The notes: a model not told the origin generated them from the letters alone. 64,000 bases of DNA from Chryseobacterium aureum (GCF_003971235.1 NZ_CP034661.1:4650001-4714000), one strand, 5' to 3'; shown: positions 45,163 to 53,141, counted from the stretch's first letter. Translations and numbers: made by a program.

Positions 45163-45864
45163 ATGTTGACGTTACTGGAAAATCTTCACCGGAAAACATA
45201 CAGGCTTGAAACCATTGTAACAGAGCAAAGAAATCCGGTTTATGCCATTACAAAAAGCTATGCCCGGGAAATTGAGGTATATTATCTCGGTAAAACGAAG
45301 GATGAACATCAATTTCAGATTCTGGTAGTGGAGTTCGATTTTTCGGATAATGATACAGCCATGGGAAAATTGATTAAAAAACTCAGCTATCTTTTTGATG
45401 AACTGGAATGCAGAGTAGATAACGAAGGAAATATAACCGCGGTGGATAATTTGCTTTTCCTTCGTTTAAGGTGGAGCAAAATCCAATCTGAGCTCTCAGA
45501 AATCCATCAAGGTGATGCTATAGATAACTATTTCAGCCAGATCAGCAGTCTATTGGAGGATGAAACAAAACTGATCGACTTTTTGTCGGGATATAATATG
45601 TTTGGACTGCTCTTCAACGGTTTGCTGGAGTCATTCGATACCAAAAGAAAAAGAATTTCTCCGGAAGGATTTACAGAAATCATGATTCCCGAAAAAAATG
45701 GAGATAAAATGATTTTGAAAATCTCTGCCCAGGACCTGGAACACACAGAAACTGATGATTTCAGAGGAATATTTATCTGCAAAGGAAACACGTATGAAGA
45801 AGGTTTTGTCGCCATTAAAAAACAGAATTCTCACTTAAAACATTCATTATTATGGATAGGTTAA
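45163..45864 (+). CDS. Hypothetical protein, candidate effector adaptor
   Basis: This 233-residue protein has no signal peptide and no membrane segment. The N-terminal half is alpha/beta with QFQILVVEFDFSDNDTAMGKL, and the C-terminal half has a long helix (SQISSLLEDETKLIDFLSGY). It starts 4 bp after the lipase stop and overlaps the next gene by 13 bp. That placement, between an effector and a PAAR-like effector, is where T6SS adaptor/chaperone genes are often found. The family is not recognised. Confidence 0.65.
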   Translation: MLTLLENLHRKTYRLETIVTEQRNPVYAITKSYAREIEVYYLGKTKDEHQFQILVVEFDFSDNDTAMGKLIKKLSYLFDELECRVDNEGNITAVDNLLFLRLRWSKIQSELSEIHQGDAIDNYFSQISSLLEDETKLIDFLSGYNMFGLLFNGLLESFDTKRKRISPEGFTEIMIPEKNGDKMILKISAQDLEHTETDDFRGIFICKGNTYEEGFVAIKKQNSHLKHSLLWIG

Positions 45865-47222
45865 AGAACGATGGAGAAGGAAATACTCCGGAAACACAGA
45901 CTCAAAATACAGCACAGGATACTGAGCAGATGAAAGCAGAAAACAGCAAGAAAATGGAGGAGAAACGAGCTGAAAATGAGGAAAAAGACAAAGTAGAAGA
46001 TGGACTGAAAGTTGTTATAGATACCGCAACGCTGGAATGTACATTGTGTACTGTCCCACAAGGAATTATGAAAGTGAATTATGATACGCCAACAATACAG
46101 GAAAAGAAAACTGCAACGGTAAAAGAGAGGGGCCCGAAAAGTCTGGTTTTTACAGGAAACTGTAAGAAAAGCCCGCAAATGGCAGCTCCATGCGCTTCTG
46201 TTATGAATGTAAGAGACTGGCAAGATGTAGGTACCTACCTTTCTCAGGAACAATTGATATTGCTACAGAAAAGTACCATTCCATGTACTTATGGAGGTGT
46301 AGATATTAAAATTACCGATAGCGGACAAATTCATCAGCCGGAAACGGTTGATGCAACCGGAGCTCCTGTACCTGAATCAAAAGAAAAAATAAATGGTTAT
46401 TTTTATAACTATAATGGAAGTTTTGAAGGAAATGTAAAAGGTCAGAAAAAAGGAAATGAAAATGATGTATATGCCTGCGAAGGAAAAGGATCAGAAGAAG
46501 ATATTTACAAAAGCCCTAAAAAGCTCAATATTGTACATAGTGACTTCCAGAAAGTTTGCAATATTATTAAGCATGAAGGTCTTTCATCAGAAAAAGAAGA
46601 ATATTTATATATAGCACATACAAATTATAATGAAGCAAAGAGAGTTGGAAAAACAATGTATCAATTATTAAATTCCAGCTATTCCAGTGTGGATGCTAAG
46701 GATAAAGTTGAAATGAAAACTTCTGAAAAAGACACCATTTCTTTGTATTCCAGAGCGGGGGCAATTGATGCTCTTTTAAGAGATGTAGATGAGGTTAAAA
46801 TTGATCCTACGGATAATGCCACACAATGGGACGGCGAAGATTTTCTCGCCTGGGGTATTGATACTGACTTAAAACCTGATAGTACTACAAAATACGGTCA
46901 TAATAAATTTGACGAGTATGATTATATAAAAATAAGTAAAAGCCTCTATGATTCTTTTGAAAGTAAAATAACCGGAAGAAGAGGATCAACTTTAGCTTAT
47001 AACTCAGTTCATGAAGAAGGTTGTGATAAAGGGACACATACACACAAAACAGTAAAAGGAAAAAATAAAGCAGTTTACACGCTTCCTAATGAAGATTTTG
47101 CAAAAAAGGACTATTGGACAACAGGTGATTTTTACTATAAAAATGCAACTAAGAGATCCTTCGGTCTGGAAGCAACCCGAGTTGCCGGATATACTATATT
47201 TTGGAAAAAAGTAAAAGTTTAA
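45852..47222 (+). CDS. DUF4280 PAAR-like effector with C-terminal toxin-like domain
   Basis: This 456-residue protein has a charged N-terminal arm (about 1-45, rich in Glu/Lys), then a DUF4280 domain (about 50-160, with LECTLCTVPQGIMKVNYDTP and CTYGGVDIKITDSGQI), which acts as a PAAR-like spike tip. The C-terminal part (about 220-456) shows FQKVCNIIKHEGLSSEKEE and KIDPTDNATQWDGEDFLAWG. The DPTxxAxxW pattern and the Glu-containing helix faintly resemble SleB-type cell-wall hydrolases, which would fit a peptidoglycan-attacking effector. This is a hypothesis; no fold match was run. Confidence 0.75.
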   Translation: MDRLKNDGEGNTPETQTQNTAQDTEQMKAENSKKMEEKRAENEEKDKVEDGLKVVIDTATLECTLCTVPQGIMKVNYDTPTIQEKKTATVKERGPKSLVFTGNCKKSPQMAAPCASVMNVRDWQDVGTYLSQEQLILLQKSTIPCTYGGVDIKITDSGQIHQPETVDATGAPVPESKEKINGYFYNYNGSFEGNVKGQKKGNENDVYACEGKGSEEDIYKSPKKLNIVHSDFQKVCNIIKHEGLSSEKEEYLYIAHTNYNEAKRVGKTMYQLLNSSYSSVDAKDKVEMKTSEKDTISLYSRAGAIDALLRDVDEVKIDPTDNATQWDGEDFLAWGIDTDLKPDSTTKYGHNKFDEYDYIKISKSLYDSFESKITGRRGSTLAYNSVHEEGCDKGTHTHKTVKGKNKAVYTLPNEDFAKKDYWTTGDFYYKNATKRSFGLEATRVAGYTIFWKKVKV

Positions 47223-47225
47223 TTA

Positions 47226-48170
47226 ATGAGAAAATTAGCATACATATTATTCATTCTGGCGGTATTTCATATAAATGCTTGTGCACAAGCGCATAAATCA
47301 TATACTATTACTCATATTATTAATAAAACTATTGATAAAGGGGAGTATGTAGATGACAAAAGAATTGATAAAAAAGATAAGACAAGCATAAATAACCTTA
47401 TTTACATACTCAGTCCTAAAAAAGACAGTATTGCTTTTTACAGATTTACTGACTCACAGATATCAGAAAAGAAAGTACCGGATGTTTATATCTTAACAAA
47501 AAACGAAAGTACTCTATTGCTAACCTCAAAAAACGAAAGTTATACAAACAAACTTAAGATTGCTTTCGATGAAAAAGGTAAAAGAATTTTAGTAGGTGAC
47601 AAGGATGTATTTTATTTAAATGATCCTTATTTCAGCTATTTGCAGAAAAACGTTAATGAGTCTTTACAAATTCCTGATCTTATTGATTTTTTGGAAGACT
47701 TCCTGCCGGGATATAATCTCGCTGATTTAAAATACATCTCTTCATATGAAAAATATAAACATAAAGACTTTAAAATACTAAAAGGCTATATGGAGTCTTA
47801 CAGAATCCAGGCAAGTGATTATCTGGATCAATGGAATCTGAAGTTTTCTTATGATGACAATGGAATGCCAAAATATATTTTAAAAGAGTCTGTAGAAGGA
47901 GATCAGGAATTGGAGAAAAAAATGATATTATCCACTAAAGGTACCTTAAAATATAATCTGCATACCAATATTGAAAGCAGGCTTATCACCGATAGTGAAA
48001 TATTTATAGATCCCAACAAAAATAGATATGATGAAAAAGTGAATTCCGTTCAGGTAGGATTAGGAAAAGAAACCCGATATGAAGTAAAACAACTTTCTTA
48101 TAAAAGGTTTCCAAACAATGTTTTTACGCTAAACTCAATGATTATTTCTAAAATTATTTCATCAAAATAA
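47226..48170 (+). CDS. Lipoprotein, candidate immunity to the PAAR-like effector
   Basis: This 314-residue protein has a signal sequence ending INAC (Cys about 19), consistent with lipidation. The mature region is Lys/Asp-rich with no recognised domain. It starts 3 bp after the effector stop. Base composition is lower in GC than the housekeeping genes, which fits a cargo gene. An immunity role in the periplasm is inferred from position. Confidence 0.6.
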   Translation: MRKLAYILFILAVFHINACAQAHKSYTITHIINKTIDKGEYVDDKRIDKKDKTSINNLIYILSPKKDSIAFYRFTDSQISEKKVPDVYILTKNESTLLLTSKNESYTNKLKIAFDEKGKRILVGDKDVFYLNDPYFSYLQKNVNESLQIPDLIDFLEDFLPGYNLADLKYISSYEKYKHKDFKILKGYMESYRIQASDYLDQWNLKFSYDDNGMPKYILKESVEGDQELEKKMILSTKGTLKYNLHTNIESRLITDSEIFIDPNKNRYDEKVNSVQVGLGKETRYEVKQLSYKRFPNNVFTLNSMIISKIISSK

Positions 48171-48189
48171 AATATTTAAGTAAAAGCTG

Positions 48190-48558
48190 ATGAAAATAAT
48201 ACAATCAATCTTACTATTCTTATTGTTTCCATACTTTTTACATTCTCAAAGTATATCAGGAGATTATTTCTCATATGGATCTAAATGTAAAATTTTTCTA
48301 AAAGTTGACAGTATGAAACATTTTGTTTTTAATGTAAAAAAAGATAAGAAAATACAAGGCATTGTAAGGATAGATAAGGAAAATAATGCAACATATCTTT
48401 ATTTTTTGGATGGTATTGATGGATTGTTTTCTAATGATACAATTTCGATTCAAAATTCAGGGAATTCAGGGAATCCATATTGGCATTTTAAAGAATGTGA
48501 TGAAAAATACATTCATTTAGTAAAGAAAAGAATTCCTGTAAGATCGAAAAAACTATAA
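48190..48558 (+). CDS. Small exported protein, possible second immunity factor
   Basis: This 122-residue protein has a signal peptide (LLFLLFPYFLHSQS, cut near 20) and a short beta-rich mature domain containing FSYGSKCKIFLKV, VKKDKKIQGIVRI and IDGLFSNDTISIQ. No family is recognised. It follows the lipoprotein gene by 19 bp and is AT-rich. It may also be an orphan remnant. Confidence 0.6.
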   Translation: MKIIQSILLFLLFPYFLHSQSISGDYFSYGSKCKIFLKVDSMKHFVFNVKKDKKIQGIVRIDKENNATYLYFLDGIDGLFSNDTISIQNSGNSGNPYWHFKECDEKYIHLVKKRIPVRSKKL

Positions 48559-48559
48559 A

Positions 48560-48710
48560 GTGCTTAATTCAACTATCTCCCTGAAACTTCAGAATATCTT
48601 TCCTCAATCAAAAACTATTAGTCAAAGAACAGCTTGTGCTGACGTTGATATCAAAACAATAAAATTTCCTAGTGGCTACAATCTTGAATTTACCGGAAAT
48701 GGTATTTTCT
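48560..48710 (+). pseudogene. Small reading frame interrupted by the IS element
   Basis: A frame opening at GTG 48560 encodes about 50 residues and then runs into the left end of the IS at 48711. Joining 48710 to 50098 (removing the IS and one target copy) restores the frame for ten more codons, ending ...YYDDSQPQKV then TAA at 50127-50129. It lies 2 bp after the preceding stop and in the +1 frame, so it could be a separate small gene or the displaced C-terminus of a frameshifted one. Confidence 0.5.
48703..48710. repeat. Left target-site duplication of the IS
   Basis: TATTTTCT directly precedes the left inverted end and is repeated at 50090-50097. Confidence 0.85.
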
Positions 48711-48733
48711 GGATCAGTCTCAAAAGTTGGGGA
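48711..48733. repeat. IS left inverted repeat
   Basis: Starts GGATCAGTCT and continues CAAAAGTTGGGGA; matches the complement of 50067-50089. Confidence 0.85.
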
Positions 48734-48760
48734 GAAAAATAAAATTATTAATTTTACACA

Positions 48761-49114
48761 GTGCAAAATGAAACAGAACTTCTTAAATTCTTACTTCCAG
48801 AATCTTTAATTGAATATTTTCATATAGTGAGCTTTGAAAATATAGAAAACACTCTTCATATCCATTTCGAAGAAAAAAATAGTATTCCAAAGGAACTATC
48901 ATTTTTTAGCTTACAGTCCAAAGGATTTCTTCCTGAAATTACGATAGATGATTTTCCCTTGCGTGGAAAATCTGTGAAGCTGCATATCAAACGCAGGAGA
49001 TGGACAGATGTAAAGACCGGAAAAATACTTCAAAGAAACTGGAATCTAATAGCTGATGGTACCCGGATGACTCTGGATTTTGCAGAGTTCTTAAAAAAAA
49101 TCTGCCGATACTAA
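48761..49114 (+). CDS. IS transposase, N-terminal region
   Basis: This 117-residue frame starts at GTG 48761 and ends with a basic stretch (VKLHIKRRRWTDVKTGKILQRNW) that suggests DNA binding. It corresponds to the separate N-terminal region seen in ISAon1-type elements. The DDE half follows in the +1 frame and the frames meet at an A8 run (49093-49100). Confidence 0.78.
   Translation: MQNETELLKFLLPESLIEYFHIVSFENIENTLHIHFEEKNSIPKELSFFSLQSKGFLPEITIDDFPLRGKSVKLHIKRRRWTDVKTGKILQRNWNLIADGTRMTLDFAEFLKKICRY
49093..49100 (+). other. A8 run, possible frameshift or slippage site joining the transposase frames
   Basis: Eight As lie near the end of the first frame. The second frame is open upstream from 49095 (KKSADTKALPCKTIAEMYGV), so a +1 or -2 shift here would fuse the two parts. 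Whether it is programmed or just a disabling mutation cannot be told from sequence. Confidence 0.5.
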
Positions 49115-49142
49115 AGCCCTTCCCTGCAAAACCATTGCTGAA

Positions 49143-50066
49143 ATGTACGGGGTAAACGGTCGGAAATTTCAGCGGCAATACAAAAAGAGTATCAGCGATT
49201 TTCGAAACTGGAAGCATAGGTCCCATGCCCAGGAGTGGATTGTTTATCCTGAAAATCTTTCAGAATCTTTATCCTTAGATGAAGTAGCTCTCTCTGATGG
49301 AGAATTGTACACTGTTCTTACCTCCAAAAAAGTAAAAGGTAAGAAAGGGAGCATTGTGGCCATCGTTAAAGGAACCCGGAGTGAAGTAGTTATAGAACAT
49401 CTTTTAAAGATCGACCGAAGGCAAAGGATGATGGTAAAAGAAGTTACTTTGGATATGGCGGGCTCAATGAAACTTATTGCGAAAAGGAGCTTTCCTGCCG
49501 CATCTATGGTAATAGATCGCTTTCATGTCCAAAAATTAGCTATAGAGGCTATTCAGGAAATCAGAATACAACACCGCTGGGAAGCTATTGAAGCAGAAAA
49601 TAATATTGCTGATGAATCCTCAAAAGAAATTTTTGATAATGGAGATACCCGGAAACAGCTTTTAGCAAGAAGCAGGTATTTACTTTATAAAAGCCGAAAG
49701 AAATGGAGTGAATCTCAAAGACAGCGAGCTGCCATACTTTTCACTCAATATCCTGATTTGGAAAAGGCTTATCGTCTGGCTGATGGGCTTAGGAATATTT
49801 ATAATCAGAATATTTTGAAATCTGTAGCGATCACTAAGCTGGCCCACTGGTTTAAAAACGTTGAAGAAGCAGGTTTTAAATCATTTTCCATTTTAAGAAA
49901 AACGATAATACATCATTACAGAGATATTTTAAACTATTTTGATAAAAGAAGCACTAATGCAGCAGCTGAATCTTTTAATGCGAAAATCAAAAACTTCAGA
50001 ATGCAACTCAGAGGAGTCAAAGACAGAAACTTTTTTCTATTCAGATTAACCAAACTTTTTGCTTAG
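49143..50066 (+). CDS. IS transposase, DDE catalytic region
   Basis: This 307-residue frame starts at ATG 49143 and contains likely catalytic residues in LSLDEVALSDGELY (Asp about 42), VTLDMAGSM (Asp about 102) and RSTNAAAESFNAKIK (Glu about 286), plus VIDRFHVQKLAIEAI. The pattern is ISL3/ISAon1-like. It stops 1 bp before the right inverted end. Confidence 0.87.
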   Translation: MYGVNGRKFQRQYKKSISDFRNWKHRSHAQEWIVYPENLSESLSLDEVALSDGELYTVLTSKKVKGKKGSIVAIVKGTRSEVVIEHLLKIDRRQRMMVKEVTLDMAGSMKLIAKRSFPAASMVIDRFHVQKLAIEAIQEIRIQHRWEAIEAENNIADESSKEIFDNGDTRKQLLARSRYLLYKSRKKWSESQRQRAAILFTQYPDLEKAYRLADGLRNIYNQNILKSVAITKLAHWFKNVEEAGFKSFSILRKTIIHHYRDILNYFDKRSTNAAAESFNAKIKNFRMQLRGVKDRNFFLFRLTKLFA

Positions 50067-50089
50067 TCCCCAACTTTTGTACATGATCC
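50067..50089. repeat. IS right inverted repeat
   Basis: TCCCCAACTTTTG followed by TACATGATCC; reverse complement of the left end with a few mismatches. Confidence 0.85.
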
Positions 50090-50097
50090 TATTTTCT
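50090..50097. repeat. Right target-site duplication of the IS
   Basis: TATTTTCT identical to 48703-48710. Confidence 0.85.
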
Positions 50098-50170
50098 ATT
50101 ATGATGATTCTCAACCCCAAAAGGTATAAAGGATCAATGAATTTATTGAATATTGGCCACCCTAAAAAAT

Positions 50171-50200
50171 AAAAACCTCTGAAAATTTTCAGAGGTTTTT
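50171..50200 (-). terminator. Terminator after tRNA-Leu
   Basis: A fully palindromic hairpin (AAAACCTCTGAAAA and its complement) sits immediately 3' of the tRNA on the minus strand and runs into Ts. Confidence 0.85.
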
Positions 50201-50202
50201 TG

Positions 50203-50282
50203 TACCCAGGACCGGGATCGAACCGGTACTCCTAAGAACTGGTGTTTGAGACCAGCGCGTCTACCAATTCCGCCACCTGGGC
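50203..50282 (-). tRNA. tRNA-Leu (CAA anticodon)
   Basis: On the minus strand the gene starts GCCCAGGTGGCGGAATTGG, with the anticodon arm CTGGT-CTCAAAC-ACCAG placing CAA at 34-36. A variable region (TTCTTAGGAGTA) fits a class II tRNA. The T arm GGTTCGATCC is present and the acceptor closes with CCTGGGT and a discriminator A. No CCA is encoded. It reads UUG codons. Confidence 0.93.
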
Positions 50283-50375
50283 TTGATGTTGAATCCAAAC
50301 GGGATGTTTGTTTCAAATTGGTGTGCAAATATAGGAACTTTTTTCAATGTTCAAAAGCTTTTTAAAGAAAATATT

Positions 50376-51143
50376 TTAAAAATTAAGTTCCAAACCATCG
50401 TAGGCAAGGTGTATTCCGGCCGGAAGCTGCTTATCTTCAATATCATGCAGACCTAAATGATGACTGATATGCGTTAGAAATAATTGTTTAGGTTTTAATT
50501 CTTCAAAGAGCTTAATAACATCCGGAAGGATAAAATGGGCAGGATGGGGATCAAATTTCCTGATACAGTTTAAGATCAGGATATCCAGATTCTTTAATTT
50601 TTCTTTTTCCGTTTCGGAAATAAATCCGGCATCCGTAATGTAGGCCAGCTTTTTAAACTTATATCCAAAAACAGTAATTTTATAGTGAATCACTTCCACA
50701 GGAGTAATTTCAGTATCCAGTACCTGAAAAGGCTTGTTTTCAATTTCGTGAAGTTCAAAAGCAGGTGCCCCGGGATATCTCACATCGGCAAAAGCGTAAG
50801 GAAATCTGTTTTTTATTTCGTGGGCTACTCTTGAATAACAGTACAAAGGAACATCTTTTCCGCTTTTAAAAATCAGTGGGCGCATATCATCCAGCCCAAT
50901 CACGTGGTCATTGTGCTCATGGGTAATCAGCGCAATGTCTACATTATGTTCGTGGTTGGTAAGCATTTGCTGCCTGAAATCCGGACCGCAGTCGATCAGT
51001 ATTTTTTTATTTTCCTCCGTGGTTATCATCACAGAAGAGCGTAAACGGTTGTCTTTGGGATTTTCGGAAGTACACACTTCACATGTACAGCCTATAACGG
51101 GCACACCTTGAGAAGTACCGGTTCCTAAAAATTTCAACTTCAT
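50376..51143 (-). CDS. MBL-fold metallo-hydrolase (PhnP-like)
   Basis: The product is 255 residues from the ATG ending at 51143 (MKLKFLGTGTSQGVPVIGC); an upstream extension to 51191 is unlikely. The metal motif is ALITHEHNDHVIGLDDMRPL and later ligands are in YITDAGFIS and LTHISHHLG, with CTCEVCTSE near the start. This pattern is close to PhnP-type phosphodiesterases and lipoyl/octanoyl-like hydrolases of the MBL fold. The exact substrate is unknown. The gene is divergent from the one at 51198. Confidence 0.87.
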   Translation of the reverse strand: MKLKFLGTGTSQGVPVIGCTCEVCTSENPKDNRLRSSVMITTEENKKILIDCGPDFRQQMLTNHEHNVDIALITHEHNDHVIGLDDMRPLIFKSGKDVPLYCYSRVAHEIKNRFPYAFADVRYPGAPAFELHEIENKPFQVLDTEITPVEVIHYKITVFGYKFKKLAYITDAGFISETEKEKLKNLDILILNCIRKFDPHPAHFILPDVIKLFEELKPKQLFLTHISHHLGLHDIEDKQLPAGIHLAYDGLELNF

Positions 51144-51161
51144 TTTCTTTTGAGGTTGGTT

Positions 51162-51169
51162 TAATTTTG
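51162..51169 (+). promoter_or_regulatory. -7 box for the gene at 51198
   Basis: TAATTTTG fits TAnnTTTG and ends 28 nt before the start codon. Confidence 0.55.
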
Positions 51170-51197
51170 GTAAATTTACGAAAAATTTCATGTCCTA

Positions 51198-52625
51198 ATG
51201 TATCAGAAACTAACTCCTAAACAAAAAGCATTAACAATTAATCTAGATCCTACTATTTATGGTACTTTCGCAGAAATTGGAGCAGGGCAGGAGACTGTTC
51301 GTCACTTTTTTAGAGCAGGGGGAGCTTCCGGTACGATTGCTAAGGCAATGTCTGCTTATGACAAAGATTTTAGTGATGCCATCTACGGAAAAGAAGTAAA
51401 AAACAGGTACGTTACCCAGAACAGGCTTCGCAAAATGCTTCGGTATGAAGTCGCTTTGATTGAAGAGAGGATTTCCAGAGATAATAATCCGGATAGAAAA
51501 TTCTTCTCTTACGCCAATACGGTAACTACCATCAATTTTGACAAAACTGTAAGAGGTCACGGCTGGGTAGGGATTCGTTTTCAGACCAAAGAAAATGAAG
51601 ATTATAATGAGATCGTAATTCATGTAAAATTCAAAGAAAATGATGCCACTCTTCAGCAGGAAACCTTAGGTAATCTGGGAGTAAATTTAATCTTCGGTGC
51701 TTTTCATTATTTTGACAATCCAAGAACTTTAGTAGAATCTCTTTATGATGATATTGCAAAAGATAACCTTGAAATTGACATGATTGACTTCAGCGGACCC
51801 GCTTTCGCTTATGTTGATAACAGGCTGATGTCTCTTCAGCTGGTAAAAAACGGAATGACGGATGCGGTGATCTTCAACTCTGAGGGGAACAATATGCTTC
51901 CGGCAGATGTACTGTACAAGAAAAATATTTTTGCCGTAAGAGGAAGCTTCAGACCGGTAACAAAAGTAAACATAGACATGCTTAAAAACGGTATGGATAT
52001 GTTCTTCAAAGATGCTACCTGTACCCATGAAGAAACAGAAGTTCTTATCGAAATCACTATTTCCAATCTGAGAGCAGACGGAGATATTGATGAAAGAGAT
52101 TTCCTGGACAGAGTAGATATTCTGGGCAAACTGGGATATACCGTTATTATTTCGAATTTCTCAGAATATTACAGACTGATTGATTATTTTGCGTCGTACA
52201 CAAGCGGAGACATCGGTGTTGCAATGGGGGTCAATAATATGTTGATGGTATTTGACGAGAAATATTATCAAAATCTGTCAGGCGGAATCCTTGAAGCATT
52301 CGGTAAGTTTTTCAGAAACGGAATGAGAGTATACCTGTATCCTTACAAAGATCCTGAAACCCATCAGTTACTGGATTCTTCAAATCTTAAAGTAGAAGAA
52401 AATCTTAAAGAACTCTATAAATATTTCAAACACAATAACCGTATTGTAGATATTACGAACTATAATCCGGAGTTCCTGGAAATCTACTCAAGAGAAATTT
52501 TGAGAAAAATTGCCTGCTGTGTGAAAGGCTGGGAAACTCAGGTACCGGAAGGCGTAGCAGAAATGATCAAAGAGCGTGGAATGTTCGGCTATAAAGAAGA
52601 GCTTTCCCTAAAACAATTCTCTTAA
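51198..52625 (+). CDS. Large conserved protein of unknown function
   Basis: This 475-residue cytoplasmic protein starts MYQKLTPKQKALTINLDP and contains YGTFAEIGAGQETVRHFF, AGGASGTIAKAMSAYDKDFS and IIHVKFKENDATL-like segments. The sequence recurs in Bacteroidota, where I recall labels such as nicotinate-nucleotide adenylyltransferase; I see no HxGH or ISSTxxR motif, so I do not accept that. No membrane segment or signal peptide is present. A GAF-domain gene follows after 12 bp, probably in the same operon. Confidence 0.8.
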   Translation: MYQKLTPKQKALTINLDPTIYGTFAEIGAGQETVRHFFRAGGASGTIAKAMSAYDKDFSDAIYGKEVKNRYVTQNRLRKMLRYEVALIEERISRDNNPDRKFFSYANTVTTINFDKTVRGHGWVGIRFQTKENEDYNEIVIHVKFKENDATLQQETLGNLGVNLIFGAFHYFDNPRTLVESLYDDIAKDNLEIDMIDFSGPAFAYVDNRLMSLQLVKNGMTDAVIFNSEGNNMLPADVLYKKNIFAVRGSFRPVTKVNIDMLKNGMDMFFKDATCTHEETEVLIEITISNLRADGDIDERDFLDRVDILGKLGYTVIISNFSEYYRLIDYFASYTSGDIGVAMGVNNMLMVFDEKYYQNLSGGILEAFGKFFRNGMRVYLYPYKDPETHQLLDSSNLKVEENLKELYKYFKHNNRIVDITNYNPEFLEIYSREILRKIACCVKGWETQVPEGVAEMIKERGMFGYKEELSLKQFS

Positions 52626-52637
52626 AATATAAATACA

Positions 52638-53087
52638 ATGTCAGAATTAAAGAAAAGACTTTCCTCAATTCTTGAAAGTCCCAAACATAATACAGAAGAA
52701 AAACTTGAAAAAGTCTGCCACCTGTTGGATCAGGAAATTCCTTACTTCAACTGGACTGGTTTCTATTTCAAAAACGGAGATAAGGATGAGCTGATTCTGG
52801 GCCCTTATGTAGGAGCTCCCACAGATCATACTATCATTCCTTACGGTAAAGGAATCTGCGGCCAGGTTGCTGTTTCCAATGAAACATTTGTAGTTCCTGA
52901 TGTGAACGAAGAGAGCAACTATTTAAGCTGTTCCATAGATACCAAAGCAGAAATTGTAGTTCCGATTTTTAAAGACGGGAAAAACATCGGTCAGATTGAT
53001 ATTGATTCTCATACCATCGATCCCTTCACCAAAGAAGACCGCGAATTGTTAGAGTGGCTTTGTAATGAAGTTTCTAAAATTTTGTAA
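52638..53087 (+). CDS. GAF-domain protein, free methionine-R-sulfoxide reductase-like
   Basis: This 149-residue single GAF domain has YFNWTGFYFKNGDKDELILGPYVG, GKGICGQVAVSNETFVVPDV and NYLSCSIDTKAEIVVPIF. The fRMsr family uses three cysteines; two appear here (GICG and LSCS) and the third site reads APTD instead of a Cys motif. It may still reduce free Met-R-sulfoxide with two Cys, or may be a sensor. It follows the unknown gene at 51198. Confidence 0.82.
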   Translation: MSELKKRLSSILESPKHNTEEKLEKVCHLLDQEIPYFNWTGFYFKNGDKDELILGPYVGAPTDHTIIPYGKGICGQVAVSNETFVVPDVNEESNYLSCSIDTKAEIVVPIFKDGKNIGQIDIDSHTIDPFTKEDRELLEWLCNEVSKIL

Positions 53088-53113
53088 TTGAAACTCAATG
53101 CAAATAAATACAG

Positions 53114-53141
53114 ACTCCGGCGGATAAAGCCGGAGTTTTTT
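53114..53141 (+). terminator. Terminator after the GAF gene
   Basis: The stem ACTCCGGC/GCCGGAGT with a GGATAAA-type loop is followed by six Ts; it slightly overlaps the end of the convergent cupin gene. Confidence 0.85.

Larger units (their letters stand above)
48711..50089 (+). mobile_element. ISAon1-like insertion sequence (1379 bp), complete
   Basis: The left end (48711-48733) and right end (50067-50089, reverse complement) form 23-bp inverted repeats with about four mismatches. Both begin GGATCA and share the inner block CAAAAGTTGGGGA. Each is flanked by TATTTTCT, an 8-bp target duplication. Inside are two transposase frames on the plus strand, an N-terminal part and a DDE part. The pairing of ends, duplication and open frames indicates a recent, possibly active insertion. 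Confidence 0.9.

Noticed and set aside
51198..52625. Nicotinate-nucleotide adenylyltransferase
   Set aside because: No HxGH or ISSTxxR motif and the length is about twice that of NadD.
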